9,517 nt of DNA. It comes from Archangium sp. Lineage in GTDB: Bacteria; Myxococcota; Myxococcia; Myxococcales; Myxococcaceae. The stretch covers positions 1 to 9,517 of the forward strand of contig JAEUJR010001087.1 in NCBI GenBank assembly GCA_016793585.1, read 5' to 3'. A model generated the notes under the pieces. The model was not told the origin of the DNA and searched no databases. It worked only from the letters and a program-made list of their open reading frames with translations. The position numbers and the translations under genes were made by a program. Positions 1 through 6,620 of this stretch are shown piece by piece (the first letter of the stretch is position 1; every line of letters starts with the position of its first letter).

Positions 1-624
1 GCCGCCCATGCCGAAGCCCGACTGCAGCAGCTTGGTGGTGATGACGCCGGGGTGCAGCGCGAAGGTCGACACCGTGCTGCCGCGCGCCGAGAGCCGCCGG
101 GCGAGCTCGTGCGTGAAGTACACGTTGAGCAGCTTCGAGGCCGCGTACGCGCCGTAGCCGTCGAAGGTCTTCGGTACCGGCAGGTCGTTCACCGACACCC
201 GGCCGCGGTTGTGCGCGATGGACGAGACGTTCACCACGCGCGCCCCGGGCGAGAGCACCGGCACCAGCTCGTGCGTGAGCAGGAACGGCGCGAAGTGGTT
301 CACCGCGAAGGTGAGCTCGAAGCCATCGGCCGTGCGCGACAGCTCGTGCACGAAGACGCCGGCGTTGTTCACCCCGGCCTCGAGGCGTGGCGCCCGCTGC
401 TTCACCTGGGCGGCCAGGGTTCGCACCTCGGCCATCACCGAGAGGTCGCCCCACACCGGCTGCGCGGTGACGGCCTCGGCCGACAGCCGCTTCACCACGT
501 CGTTCGCCTTCGCCTCGTTGCGCGCGTGCACGAGGAGTGAAGCGCCGCTCTTTCCGAGCTGGAGCGCCGTCTGAAAGCCAATGCCATCGCTCGCGCCGGT
601 GACGAGCATCGTGGGGGTCGACAA
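1..624 (-). CDS. Short-chain dehydrogenase/reductase (SDR), C-terminus cut by window edge
   Basis: This is an NAD(P)-dependent oxidoreductase of the classical SDR superfamily, probably cytosolic; its substrate cannot be read from the sequence. The 208 visible codons hold the Rossmann glycine motif TGASDGIG near the N-terminus, HARN after the second strand (an Arg there favours NADP(H) in this family), NNAG in the fourth strand, VSS with the catalytic Ser, YAASK with the catalytic Tyr and Lys, and HPG after it. The order and spacing resemble the retinol-dehydrogenase/WW-oxidoreductase branch. The reading frame is open to position 1, so the C-terminus is missing. I chose TTG at 624 because AGGAG lies 9 nt upstream and because it gives the first beta strand its usual few leading residues. 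The first ATG, at 609, has no ribosome site at a usable distance. It is divergent from the DUF2378 gene. The family assignment is secure; the start is moderately sure. Confidence 0.9.
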   Translation of the reverse strand, partial: MSTPTMLVTGASDGIGFQTALQLGKSGASLLVHARNEAKANDVVKRLSAEAVTAQPVWGDLSVMAEVRTLAAQVKQRAPRLEAGVNNAGVFVHELSRTADGFELTFAVNHFAPFLLTHELVPVLSPGARVVNVSSIAHNRGRVSVNDLPVPKTFDGYGAYAASKLLNVYFTHELARRLSARGSTVSTFALHPGVITTKLLQSGFGMGG

Positions 625-626
625 GG

Positions 627-630
627 GGAG
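627..630 (+). promoter_or_regulatory. Ribosome binding site of the DUF2378 gene
   Basis: The plus strand reads GGGGAGAG at 625-632, with the GGAG core 8 nt before GTG 639. It supports a GTG start 11 codons upstream of the ATG at 672, which has no visible Shine-Dalgarno. It is interleaved with the ribosome site of the divergent SDR gene on the other strand. Confidence 0.4.
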
Positions 631-633
631 AGA

Positions 634-638
634 CTCCT
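634..638 (-). promoter_or_regulatory. Ribosome binding site of the SDR gene
   Basis: The minus strand reads AGGAG here, 9 nt before a TTG codon at 624-622. It is the only good Shine-Dalgarno match near the 5' end of the SDR frame, and it decides the TTG start over the ATG at 609. Confidence 0.5.
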
Positions 639-1235
639 GTGCGAAATCGGTGCAAGACGACGGCGCGCACCATGTCCGAGAAGCTCATCTTCGCCCAGAC
701 CATCGAGGGGCTGCTCCGCGGCATGGGCCAGCTGAACGAGCAGGACAAGGTGCACCTGCGCGACCTGGGCATCGACGTCGACAAGCGCCTGCTGCCGGCC
801 TACCCGCTCGACCAGTTCGTGGCGGCTCTCGACTTCGCGGGTGCGCGCCTGGCCCCCAACGCCACTCGTGACGAGCAGAACCTGCTCATCGGCCGGCGCT
901 TCATGGACTCGTACCAGGAGACGATGGTGGGCCGCGCGATGGTGGCCGGCCTGCGCGTCATCGGCCCCTGGCGCACGCTCGAGCGGCTCTCGAACAAGTT
1001 CCGCACCGGCAACAACTTCTCCGACACGCGGCTGAGCCGGCTGGGCGACGCCGAGGCCGAGCTGTGGTGCAATCAGGTCTCCCGCCCCGGCTGGTACATG
1101 GGCATCGTCGGGCGGGGGCTCGAGCTGGCTGGCGCGAAAGACGTGCAGGTCTCGCTGATCCGCACGGGCACGTCTCTCGAGCTCGGCCCGCCGTTGGACG
1201 ACACCGGCGCGCGCTTCTCGGTGCGCTGGAAGTAA
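639..1235 (+). CDS. DUF2378 / TIGR02265 family protein (Myxococcus paralogous family)
   Basis: This is a member of the myxobacterial paralogous family TIGR02265 (DUF2378), whose biochemical role is not known to me. Family-like features are the N-terminal 'FAQTIEGLLRGMG', the 'LGIDVDKRLLPAYPLDQF' stretch, 'RRFMDSYQETMVGRAM', 'FRTGNNFSDTRL', 'AELWCNQV', the C-terminal 'GIVGRGLELAGAKDVQV' and a final Val-Arg-Trp strand. The length (187 residues from ATG 672, 198 from GTG 639) fits the family, and there is no signal peptide or membrane segment. The start is ambiguous. GTG 639 has a good ribosome site; ATG 672 (MSEKLIF) fits where family members usually begin but has no Shine-Dalgarno. The kinase gene follows on the same strand after a gap of about 100 bp. 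Such proteins often occur beside signalling genes in myxobacteria, so a regulatory link to the kinase is possible but only inferred. Confidence 0.85.
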   Translation: MRNRCKTTARTMSEKLIFAQTIEGLLRGMGQLNEQDKVHLRDLGIDVDKRLLPAYPLDQFVAALDFAGARLAPNATRDEQNLLIGRRFMDSYQETMVGRAMVAGLRVIGPWRTLERLSNKFRTGNNFSDTRLSRLGDAEAELWCNQVSRPGWYMGIVGRGLELAGAKDVQVSLIRTGTSLELGPPLDDTGARFSVRWK

Positions 1236-1332
1236 GCGCTTTGGCCACCAGGCAACCGATGCGTGACCCGACCGATAACCTTCGGTGGTGCCCAGCAGGT
1301 CGCTGGTGTTCAATGGTCGCACCCCGTTCACC

Positions 1333-3486
1333 ATGAGTCAGGGAGCCGCCAAAGAACGCCTGAGGCCGTTCAAGCCGCAACGCTTCGGCCGCTACACGCT
1401 CTTGCGACCGCTCTCGACGGGCGGCATGGGTGAGATCTTCCTCGCGCGGCTCGAAGGCGCCCAGGGCTTCGAGAAGCTGTGCGTCATCAAGAAGATCCTC
1501 CCGCACCTCGCGCAGGACAAAGACTTCGTCGACCGCTTCGTCGACGAGGCGCGCATTCTGGTGAAGCTCTCGCACGGCAACATCGCGCAGGTGCTCGACA
1601 TGGGCCTGCACGATGGCGCGCCGTACATCGCGCTCGAGTTCATCGACGGCAAAGACCTGCGCCGGGTCGTCGCGCGCGCCCAGGAGCGTGCGCTCCAGCT
1701 GCCGCTCTCGTTCATTCTCTACGTCACCACGCGGCTGCTCGACGCGCTCGCGTACGCGCACCGCAAACGGGGTGACGACGGCAAAGAGCTGAACCTGGTT
1801 CACCGCGACGTGAGCCCGCAGAACATCCTCATCTCGTACGAGGGTGAGGTGAAGGTCATCGACTTCGGCCTCGCCAAGTCGGCGCTGTCGTCGACGCGCA
1901 CGCACCCGAGCATCGTGCTGGGCAAGTTCCTCTACATGTCGCCCGAGCAGGCGCGGCACCAGACGGTCGACCGCCGCAGCGACCTGTACGCCGTGGGCCT
2001 GTGCCTCTACGAGCTGATCGCCGGCAAGGGCCCCTTCGACGGCGTGTCACCGGGCGAGCTGATGGCGACGGTGGCGAACCCGAAGATTCTGCCGCTGAGC
2101 CAGGCCGAGCCGCTGTGTCCGCCCGCGCTCAGCGAAGTGGTGATGAAGGCGCTCGCGGCCGACCCGGCCCAGCGCTTCCAGACGGCCGAAGAGCTGCGCG
2201 GGCGGTTGCTCACGATTCTGCTCGAGATCGACCCCTCGGCCGGCCCCGAGACGGCGACCCGCTTCATGACCGAGGCGTTCGCGACCGAGTACCAGGGCGA
2301 GCGCAAGCTGCTGGCTGACTTGAGCGAGCAGGCGCGGGCGCTGGGTGACGGGCCTCACGTGCCCGAAGAAGAGACGCTCGACCCCTCGAACCGCAGCGTC
2401 ACGCGCGAGGTCGCCGCGATGCCGGCCCTCACGCTCGACGAGGTGCCACAGGCGCGCGTGACGGCGCCCGAGGTGAAGGCGTCTCCCGAGGTGAAGACGG
2501 CCCTCGAGCCCGCGCTCGCCGTCGACAAGTCGCCGACGCCCCAGGCGCTCTCGTTTCAGCCGACGCGCAAGGCGCCTGCACCGTCGAGCAAGCCGCCTCC
2601 CGAGGCCGTCGGCACCCTGCCCAGCATCGTCGTCGCGGACGCGAAGATGACCGACGTCGTCGCCGCCATCGAGGCCGAGCAGTCGAGCGTGGTGCTCGAC
2701 GATGGGCTCTCGGAGCAAGCCGACGCGCGCGCCCGCACCCTGCCCGAGACGCGGCCCTCGAAGCCCGGCTCTGCCGCGGTGACGAAGCAGGAGACCCGCA
2801 AAGCCGCGGCACGCACCACGGGCACGGGGCTCAAGGCGCAGACCCGCAGCACCAACCCGAAGGTCGAGAAGACCGACGTGAAGAAGGCTCCGGCGCGCGC
2901 CACGCCCGACGACGCGCCGGCGCTCGACTCGAGCCGTACGCCCGACCAGACGCCGGCGATGACGCCCACGCCAATGGCGTCGCCGAAGGTCGAGCCGAAG
3001 AAGTCAGGCAGCTCGGTGCTGGTGTGGCTCGCCGTGCCCCTGCTCGCCATCGGCGCCGTCGGTGGCTACATCGCGTGGGACCAGTACACCGAGAAGCTGC
3101 AGGCACAGCAGCAGGGCGCGGCCAACGAGCCCCTGCCCGTGCCCATCGCCAACACGCCGAGAGAGCCAGAGCGCTCGCGTGAAGTGAAGCTGACGCCCGA
3201 CCCCGTCGAGCCCGCGCCCACGCAGCTCGAGCCCGAAGACCTGGCCGGCGTCGCGAAGGGCCCGAAGAAGCCGACGCCCAAGCCGGTCGCGCTGCCCGCC
3301 GGAGAGCTCGCCCTGCGAAAGCTCGAGGCCGACCTGAACCAGCTCGACGACGCCGTGGCCCGCAAGTTCACGCTCAAGGTGCAGGTGCTGAAGAACGACG
3401 TGAAGGCGCAGGGCGCCGACGCCACGTTCATCGCGCGCGTGAACGAGGTGCACAACCTGGTGAAGGCCGAGCTCGCGAAGCAGTGA
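1333..3486 (+). CDS. Membrane-anchored Ser/Thr protein kinase (Hanks/PknB type)
   Basis: This is a eukaryotic-type protein kinase that phosphorylates Ser/Thr; its targets are unknown. Numbering is from ATG 1333 (717 residues). The kinase domain spans about residues 20-290: glycine loop TGGMGE (29-34), ATP-binding Lys53 in VIKK, Glu in DEARIL, catalytic loop HRDVSPQN (His157-Arg158-Asp159), DFG at 177-179, and the activation-segment end GKFLYMSPEQ. All catalytic residues are present, so it should be active. A Pro/Ala/Lys-rich, probably disordered linker runs to about 555. One transmembrane helix follows at about 562-581 (VLVWLAVPLLAIGAVGGYIA), and a Lys/Glu/Leu-rich helical tail (about 657-717, possible coiled coil) would lie in the periplasm. 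The frame is open back to GTG 1285, but neither start has a clear ribosome site; ATG is preferred because the domain begins soon after it. The stop overlaps the next gene as TGATG. Confidence 0.93.
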   Translation: MSQGAAKERLRPFKPQRFGRYTLLRPLSTGGMGEIFLARLEGAQGFEKLCVIKKILPHLAQDKDFVDRFVDEARILVKLSHGNIAQVLDMGLHDGAPYIALEFIDGKDLRRVVARAQERALQLPLSFILYVTTRLLDALAYAHRKRGDDGKELNLVHRDVSPQNILISYEGEVKVIDFGLAKSALSSTRTHPSIVLGKFLYMSPEQARHQTVDRRSDLYAVGLCLYELIAGKGPFDGVSPGELMATVANPKILPLSQAEPLCPPALSEVVMKALAADPAQRFQTAEELRGRLLTILLEIDPSAGPETATRFMTEAFATEYQGERKLLADLSEQARALGDGPHVPEEETLDPSNRSVTREVAAMPALTLDEVPQARVTAPEVKASPEVKTALEPALAVDKSPTPQALSFQPTRKAPAPSSKPPPEAVGTLPSIVVADAKMTDVVAAIEAEQSSVVLDDGLSEQADARARTLPETRPSKPGSAAVTKQETRKAAARTTGTGLKAQTRSTNPKVEKTDVKKAPARATPDDAPALDSSRTPDQTPAMTPTPMASPKVEPKKSGSSVLVWLAVPLLAIGAVGGYIAWDQYTEKLQAQQQGAANEPLPVPIANTPREPERSREVKLTPDPVEPAPTQLEPEDLAGVAKGPKKPTPKPVALPAGELALRKLEADLNQLDDAVARKFTLKVQVLKNDVKAQGADATFIARVNEVHNLVKAELAKQ

Positions 3487-4247
3487 TGTCGCTCTCGGCG
3501 CTGACGTCGGTGTCTGCAGGGTACGGCGGCTGTGAGGTGCTGCGTGACGTCTCGCTCGAGGTGAAGGCGGGCGAGGCGTGGGCGGTGCTGGGCCCGAACG
3601 GCGCCGGCAAGACGACGCTCGCGAAAGTGGTGGCCGGGTTGCTGAAGCCGATGCGCGGTGACGTGCGCGTGGGCGCGCTCGGGGTGGGCGCGTCGGCCGC
3701 CGAGCTCGCGCGCGCCGTCGCGTGGGTGCCGCAGCAGACGCCCGAGGGCCTCGACTTCACGGCGCTCGAGGTGGTGCTGATGGGCCGCGCTCCGCACCTG
3801 GGGCCTCTGGGGCTCACTGGGGAGAAAGACGAGCAGCTCGCGCGTGAGGCGCTCTCGGCCTTCGACGTCTCGGCGCTGGCGGAGCGGCGGGTGTCGGCGC
3901 TGTCGGGTGGAGAACGTCGCCGCGTCTTCCTCGCGCGCGCGCTCGTGCAGCAGGCGCCGTTGCTGGTGCTCGACGAGCCGACCGCTTTTCTCGACGTGCG
4001 GCACCAGGTCGAGACGCTGCACCTGGTGCGGCAGCGCGTGTCGGCGTCGCTCGGGGTGCTGGCGGTGTTGCACGACGTGTCACTCGCCTCGCGCTTCGCG
4101 ACGCACGTGGTGTTGTTGGCGAAGGGCAAGGTCGCAGCGCAAGGGAGCGTCGCCGACGTGCTGACGACGGCGCGGCTCTCGGAGGTGTACGGCATCGCCA
4201 TGGAGCGCAGCGGCGACCACACCTTCGAGCCCAGGTGGCAGACGTAG
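3486..4247 (+). CDS. ABC transporter ATP-binding protein, FecE/BtuD type
   Basis: This is the ATPase subunit of an importer of the iron-siderophore/haem/cobalamin (FecCD-BtuCD) class, acting at the cytoplasmic face of the inner membrane. The protein has 253 residues, normal for the family. Walker A is GPNGAGKTT (36-44), Q-loop Gln83, signature LSGGE (139-143), Walker B LLVLDEPT with Asp163-Glu164, the 'AFLDVRHQ' D-loop region, and switch His196 in VLHDVSLASRF. The C-terminal 'GKVAAQGSVADVLT..RLSEVYGI' is typical of FecE/FhuC/BtuD proteins. The ATG shares its A with the TGA of the kinase gene (TGATG), which suggests translational coupling; a GTG one codon earlier is the alternative start. No permease or substrate-binding gene is in the window, so the substrate is unknown. 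A TonB-family gene downstream supports metal-chelate uptake, by inference. Confidence 0.92.
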   Translation: MSLSALTSVSAGYGGCEVLRDVSLEVKAGEAWAVLGPNGAGKTTLAKVVAGLLKPMRGDVRVGALGVGASAAELARAVAWVPQQTPEGLDFTALEVVLMGRAPHLGPLGLTGEKDEQLAREALSAFDVSALAERRVSALSGGERRRVFLARALVQQAPLLVLDEPTAFLDVRHQVETLHLVRQRVSASLGVLAVLHDVSLASRFATHVVLLAKGKVAAQGSVADVLTTARLSEVYGIAMERSGDHTFEPRWQT

Positions 4248-4253
4248 CCCTTT

Positions 4254-4640
4254 GCTGAGACGACGCCGCGCCTCGGCTGATGGCGTGCAGGCATCGACCG
4301 CGACCGACGAAGGCCGCGCGCGGAGACGTCGAGGACCGCAGGTGCTGAGACAACGCCGCGTCCTTGGGTGCAAGGCTGACGGCGTGCAGGCTGCCTCGCG
4401 GAGACGTCGAGGACCGCAGGTGCTGAGACAACGCCGCGTCCTCGGGTGCAAGGCTGACGGCGTGCAGGCTGCATCGAGCGGCGATCGACGAAGGCCTCGC
4501 GCGGAGACGCCGCGCCCTCGGGTGCAAGGCTGACGGCGTGCAGGCTGCATCGAGCGTCCGCGACCGACCAGGGCCTCGTGGAGGACCGTGGGGCTGAGAC
4601 AACGCCGCGGCCTCGGGTGTAAGGCTGGGCCATGGCAGGC
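4254..4640. repeat. Degenerate tandem repeat block, units of about 78-90 bp
   Basis: The whole gap between the ABC ATPase and TonB genes is filled by about four and a half copies of one unit. I place copies at 4254-4343, 4344-4421, 4422-4509, 4510-4592 and a partial one at 4593-4640. Most copies begin GCTGAGACAACGCCGCG; the fourth lacks that opening and joins at the next part of the unit. They share the core GGTGCAAGGCTGACGGCGTG and many end GGAGACGTCGAGGACCGCAG. Segment 4319-4394 recurs at 4397-4472 with one mismatch over 76 nt. Segment 4440-4480 recurs exactly at 4516-4556 (41 nt). Copies differ by internal deletions, and the last decays towards the TonB start. Long minus-strand frames cross it, but they look like a by-product of high GC and unit lengths divisible by three. 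It is not a CRISPR, because there are no uniform unique spacers. It may be a dispersed family in this genome; function unknown. Confidence 0.85.
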
Positions 4641-4656
4641 AGGGACTGCAGCGAGC

Positions 4657-4661
4657 CGAGG
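4657..4661 (+). promoter_or_regulatory. Ribosome binding site of the TonB-family gene
   Basis: CGAGG lies 8 nt before GTG 4670. The other possible start, GTG 4661, overlaps this site and has only AGGGA 15 nt upstream. This favours GTG 4670. Confidence 0.45.
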
Positions 4662-4669
4662 TGGCCGAG

Positions 4670-5413
4670 GTGACGGCGCGGTGGCCTCTCGCCGTCGTCG
4701 TCTCGGTCGCGGTGCACGGCGCGCTCGCGCTCGGGCTGCTCGCGCTGCTGGGGCGCGCGGTGACTCCTCAGCCGAAGCCGCCGGCAGAGAAGGCCACGGT
4801 GGTCGAGGTGTTTCGCATCGGCTCGCTCATGCCGCGCGCAGGCAAGCCGGCTGCGACCGTCGAGCCCGCTCCGTCGAAGCCGGGCGTTCCGTCGAGGAGC
4901 CCTCACGTCCCGCCACCGCCTGCGCTGGTGCGCGGCGACGAGGAGCAGCCCACCGCGTCGGCCGTCGATGCTCAGTCCGCCTCACCTTCCGCCAGTGATC
5001 AGCCCGGCGGCCCCCCAGGTTCGGACGAAGCAGCTGGCCCCGTGACCTCCGAGCCGGTGGCTGCGGCCACGCCAGGCGCTGGTGCAAGCGCGTCGACTGG
5101 GAGCCCGGGTGTGACGGTGGACCCATCGATCGCCGCCGAGGTTCACGCTCGCCTCGCGCGCGCCGCCGGCGATTGTTACCCCGCGCAGGCCAGGCGCTTT
5201 CGCCAGCAGGGCCTGGTGCCGGTCTCGTTCTGTGTCGAAGGCGCGGGCACCGCGTCGAAGGTCGTCGTGAGCTCTTCGGGAGCCGCGCTGCTCGACGAGG
5301 CCGCGCGAGGCTGCGTCATGCAGCGCGCCGAGCCCTTCCCCGCGGCGGCCGCTGGCTCGTGCTTCTCGGTGAAGGTGGAGTTCGGCAGCGCCGGCGTTCA
5401 GGTCTCGCGCTAA
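4670..5413 (+). CDS. TonB family energy-transducer protein
   Basis: This protein transmits proton-motive energy from an inner-membrane ExbB/ExbD-type motor to an outer-membrane transporter. Numbering is from GTG 4670 (247 residues). One N-terminal transmembrane helix (about 7-28) contains Ser12 and His16, the SxxxH pattern that in TonB couples to ExbB/ExbD. A long Pro/Ala/Ser-rich region (about 32-150) would span the periplasm. The C-terminal TonB domain (about 155-240) shows CYPAQARR, QGLVPVSF, 'SSSGAALLDEAARGC', and AEPFP, a clear family pattern. Four Cys (169, 188, 215, 231) lie in this domain and could form two disulfides, which is unusual. GTG 4661 is the alternative start. The AlkB-like gene begins 10 nt downstream, so they are probably one operon. 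The repeat block separates it from the ABC ATPase, with which it may share a metal-chelate uptake role (inference). Confidence 0.87.
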   Translation: MTARWPLAVVVSVAVHGALALGLLALLGRAVTPQPKPPAEKATVVEVFRIGSLMPRAGKPAATVEPAPSKPGVPSRSPHVPPPPALVRGDEEQPTASAVDAQSASPSASDQPGGPPGSDEAAGPVTSEPVAAATPGAGASASTGSPGVTVDPSIAAEVHARLARAAGDCYPAQARRFRQQGLVPVSFCVEGAGTASKVVVSSSGAALLDEAARGCVMQRAEPFPAAAAGSCFSVKVEFGSAGVQVSR

Positions 5414-5418
5414 GGGAG
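5414..5418 (+). promoter_or_regulatory. Ribosome binding site of the AlkB-like gene
   Basis: GGGAG lies 5 nt before GTG 5424 and directly after the TonB stop codon TAA. It supports the GTG start and tight operon spacing. Confidence 0.6.
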
Positions 5419-5423
5419 CGTTC

Positions 5424-6305
5424 GTGCGCACGCGATGGCCCCTGCGGTCGAAGAAGTCGAGCGGCGGAGCCGGCGGTGGCCGCAAAGTGCAGGGCCTGCA
5501 TTACGACGCAGGCTTCCTGTCGAACGCGAGCCGCGCCGACGTGATGTCGTATCTCTCGACGCTGCACCCCATCTGGGAGAACCGCTTCTCGGCCTTCCGC
5601 CCGATTCCCGCAGGTGAGACGCAGCGTCGGCTGCTCCGGCCCGTGTACTGGCTGGGCAACTGGCAGTTCGCCTGCCTCGACTACTACCGGCCGCCGCACG
5701 TGTGGGACCGCGCCATCGAGGCCGAGCCGTTTCCCCGCGCGCTGCGTGGCCTCGTCGCCGAGATGGAGGCGCGGGCTCGCGGCATGTTCCGCGGCGACGA
5801 CCTGCCGAAGGGCTGGCACCTCAACACCTGCCTCATCAACTTCTACGGCTCGTCACTGCAAGACGGGAAGTGGGTCGACACCGCGCGCGTCGGAGAGCAC
5901 AAAGACTTCGAGCCCGGCCCCGTCGCCTCGCTCTCACTCGGAGAACGGGCGCTGTTTCAGTTCGTCACCTCGTCGAAGCCGGGCGACCGCGACGGTGTCG
6001 TGGAGCAGCAGTGGCTCGACGACGGCAGCCTGCAGATCTTCGGCGGCGACCAGTGGAAGAAGCGCACCTTCCACCGCGTGCAGCGCGTCGACACGAAGGG
6101 CGGCCACCACTTCAAGGTGAACGTCAGCGACTTCGACACGCGGCGCATCAACTTCACCTTCCGCTACGTGCCCGATGAACACGTGATGCCGTACCGCAAG
6201 GTCTCGCCCGAGACGCGCCGCGACGTCGAGGAGTACGTGCGAGCGCTCGCCCAGCACTCGGCGTTCTTCGCTGATGCGCTCGCCTCGGCACAGCCCCGCG
6301 GCTGA
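5424..6305 (+). CDS. AlkB-like 2-oxoglutarate/Fe(II)-dependent dioxygenase
   Basis: This is a member of the AlkB family (2OG-FeII_Oxy_2), whose characterised members oxidatively remove alkyl groups from nucleic-acid bases. In the 293-residue protein, CLINFY (Asn139, Tyr141) matches the CLINRY segment of E. coli AlkB. The iron ligands are His159-x-Asp161 in EHKDFEPGP and distal His217 in TFHRV. The 2-oxoglutarate-binding arginines are Arg241 and Arg247 in RRINFTFR, six apart as in E. coli AlkB. 'VASLSLGERALFQF' and 'SLQIFGGDQW' match its SVSLG..AIFQF and DVVVWGG segments. Between CLINFY and the HxD motif there are about nine extra residues compared with E. coli AlkB, and the N-terminal 120 residues are not recognisable to me. 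The protein is probably cytoplasmic, since no signal peptide is seen. It starts 10 nt after the TonB stop. The fold is confident; substrate (DNA, RNA or other) is unknown. Confidence 0.88.
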   Translation: MRTRWPLRSKKSSGGAGGGRKVQGLHYDAGFLSNASRADVMSYLSTLHPIWENRFSAFRPIPAGETQRRLLRPVYWLGNWQFACLDYYRPPHVWDRAIEAEPFPRALRGLVAEMEARARGMFRGDDLPKGWHLNTCLINFYGSSLQDGKWVDTARVGEHKDFEPGPVASLSLGERALFQFVTSSKPGDRDGVVEQQWLDDGSLQIFGGDQWKKRTFHRVQRVDTKGGHHFKVNVSDFDTRRINFTFRYVPDEHVMPYRKVSPETRRDVEEYVRALAQHSAFFADALASAQPRG

Positions 6306-6320
6306 CAGGACCCAGCGGGC

Positions 6321-6620
6321 TCAACGCAAGATGCGCTTGAACGCGCTCGACTTGACCTTCGGCAGGTTCGGCACCGAGCGTGCCCGGTCGGGCTGCGGCA
6401 GCGTCGGCGGCGCCTTGCGCTCGAACTTCTCGTAGCCCACCGGGTCTTCGACCTCGCGAATCAGCTGAAGAATGTGTGGGTCGATCTCGGAGTCGTCGGC
6501 GCACAGCTGCTCGCCGTCGTCGACCGGCCCCTCGTCGTCGAGCTCGTCGACCTCATCGGCCGGCGCGTCTTCGTCGAGGGTCAGCGTCGAGTCTTCGTAC
6601 GCCTCGGTGCCGGGCCACAT
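6321..6620 (-). CDS. Small acidic protein of unknown function, coupled to the Cys-His protein gene
   Basis: I do not recognise this 99-residue protein. The first 47 residues contain 20 Asp/Glu and no Lys/Arg, with runs such as DEVDELDDEGPVDDGEQ. A short helix-like segment follows (IDPHILQLIREVEDPVGYEKF), and the tail is basic (KVKSSAFKRILR). The acidic and basic ends look disordered. There is no signal peptide or membrane segment. Its ATG shares an A with the TGA of the upstream gene (TGATG on the minus strand), so the two are probably translated together. A partner, chaperone or inhibitor of the very basic N-terminus of the upstream protein is an attractive idea but pure inference. It converges with the AlkB-like gene, leaving 15 bp between the stops. 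Confidence 0.7.
   Translation of the reverse strand: MWPGTEAYEDSTLTLDEDAPADEVDELDDEGPVDDGEQLCADDSEIDPHILQLIREVEDPVGYEKFERKAPPTLPQPDRARSVPNLPKVKSSAFKRILR

Noticed and set aside
618..647. Promoter for the DUF2378 gene (TCGACA, 18 bp, CGAAAT)
   Set aside because: The -35 match is good but the -10 matches at only three of six positions, and it would start transcription too close to or beyond GTG 639. Not strong enough to list.
1241..1279. Sigma-70 promoter for the kinase gene (TTGGCC ... GATAAC)
   Set aside because: The two boxes are 27 bp apart, too far for a standard promoter, and no better -35 partner is visible for GATAAC.
4254..4640. CRISPR array
   Set aside because: The copies are direct repeats of nearly the whole unit. 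There are no short conserved repeats separated by unique spacers of even length.
3428..4906. Minus-strand open frame of 492 codons across the ABC gene, the repeats and the TonB gene start
   Set aside because: It is antisense to two well-supported genes, and its composition (Arg/Ala/Pro/Ser-rich, repeat-derived stretches) is what high-GC DNA gives in a shadow frame. No domain or motif is recognisable.
6295..6319. Terminator hairpin between the AlkB-like gene and the acidic-protein gene
   Set aside because: CCCGC and GCGGG could pair, but the stem is only 5 bp with a 15-nt loop, it overlaps the end of the coding region, and no T-run follows.
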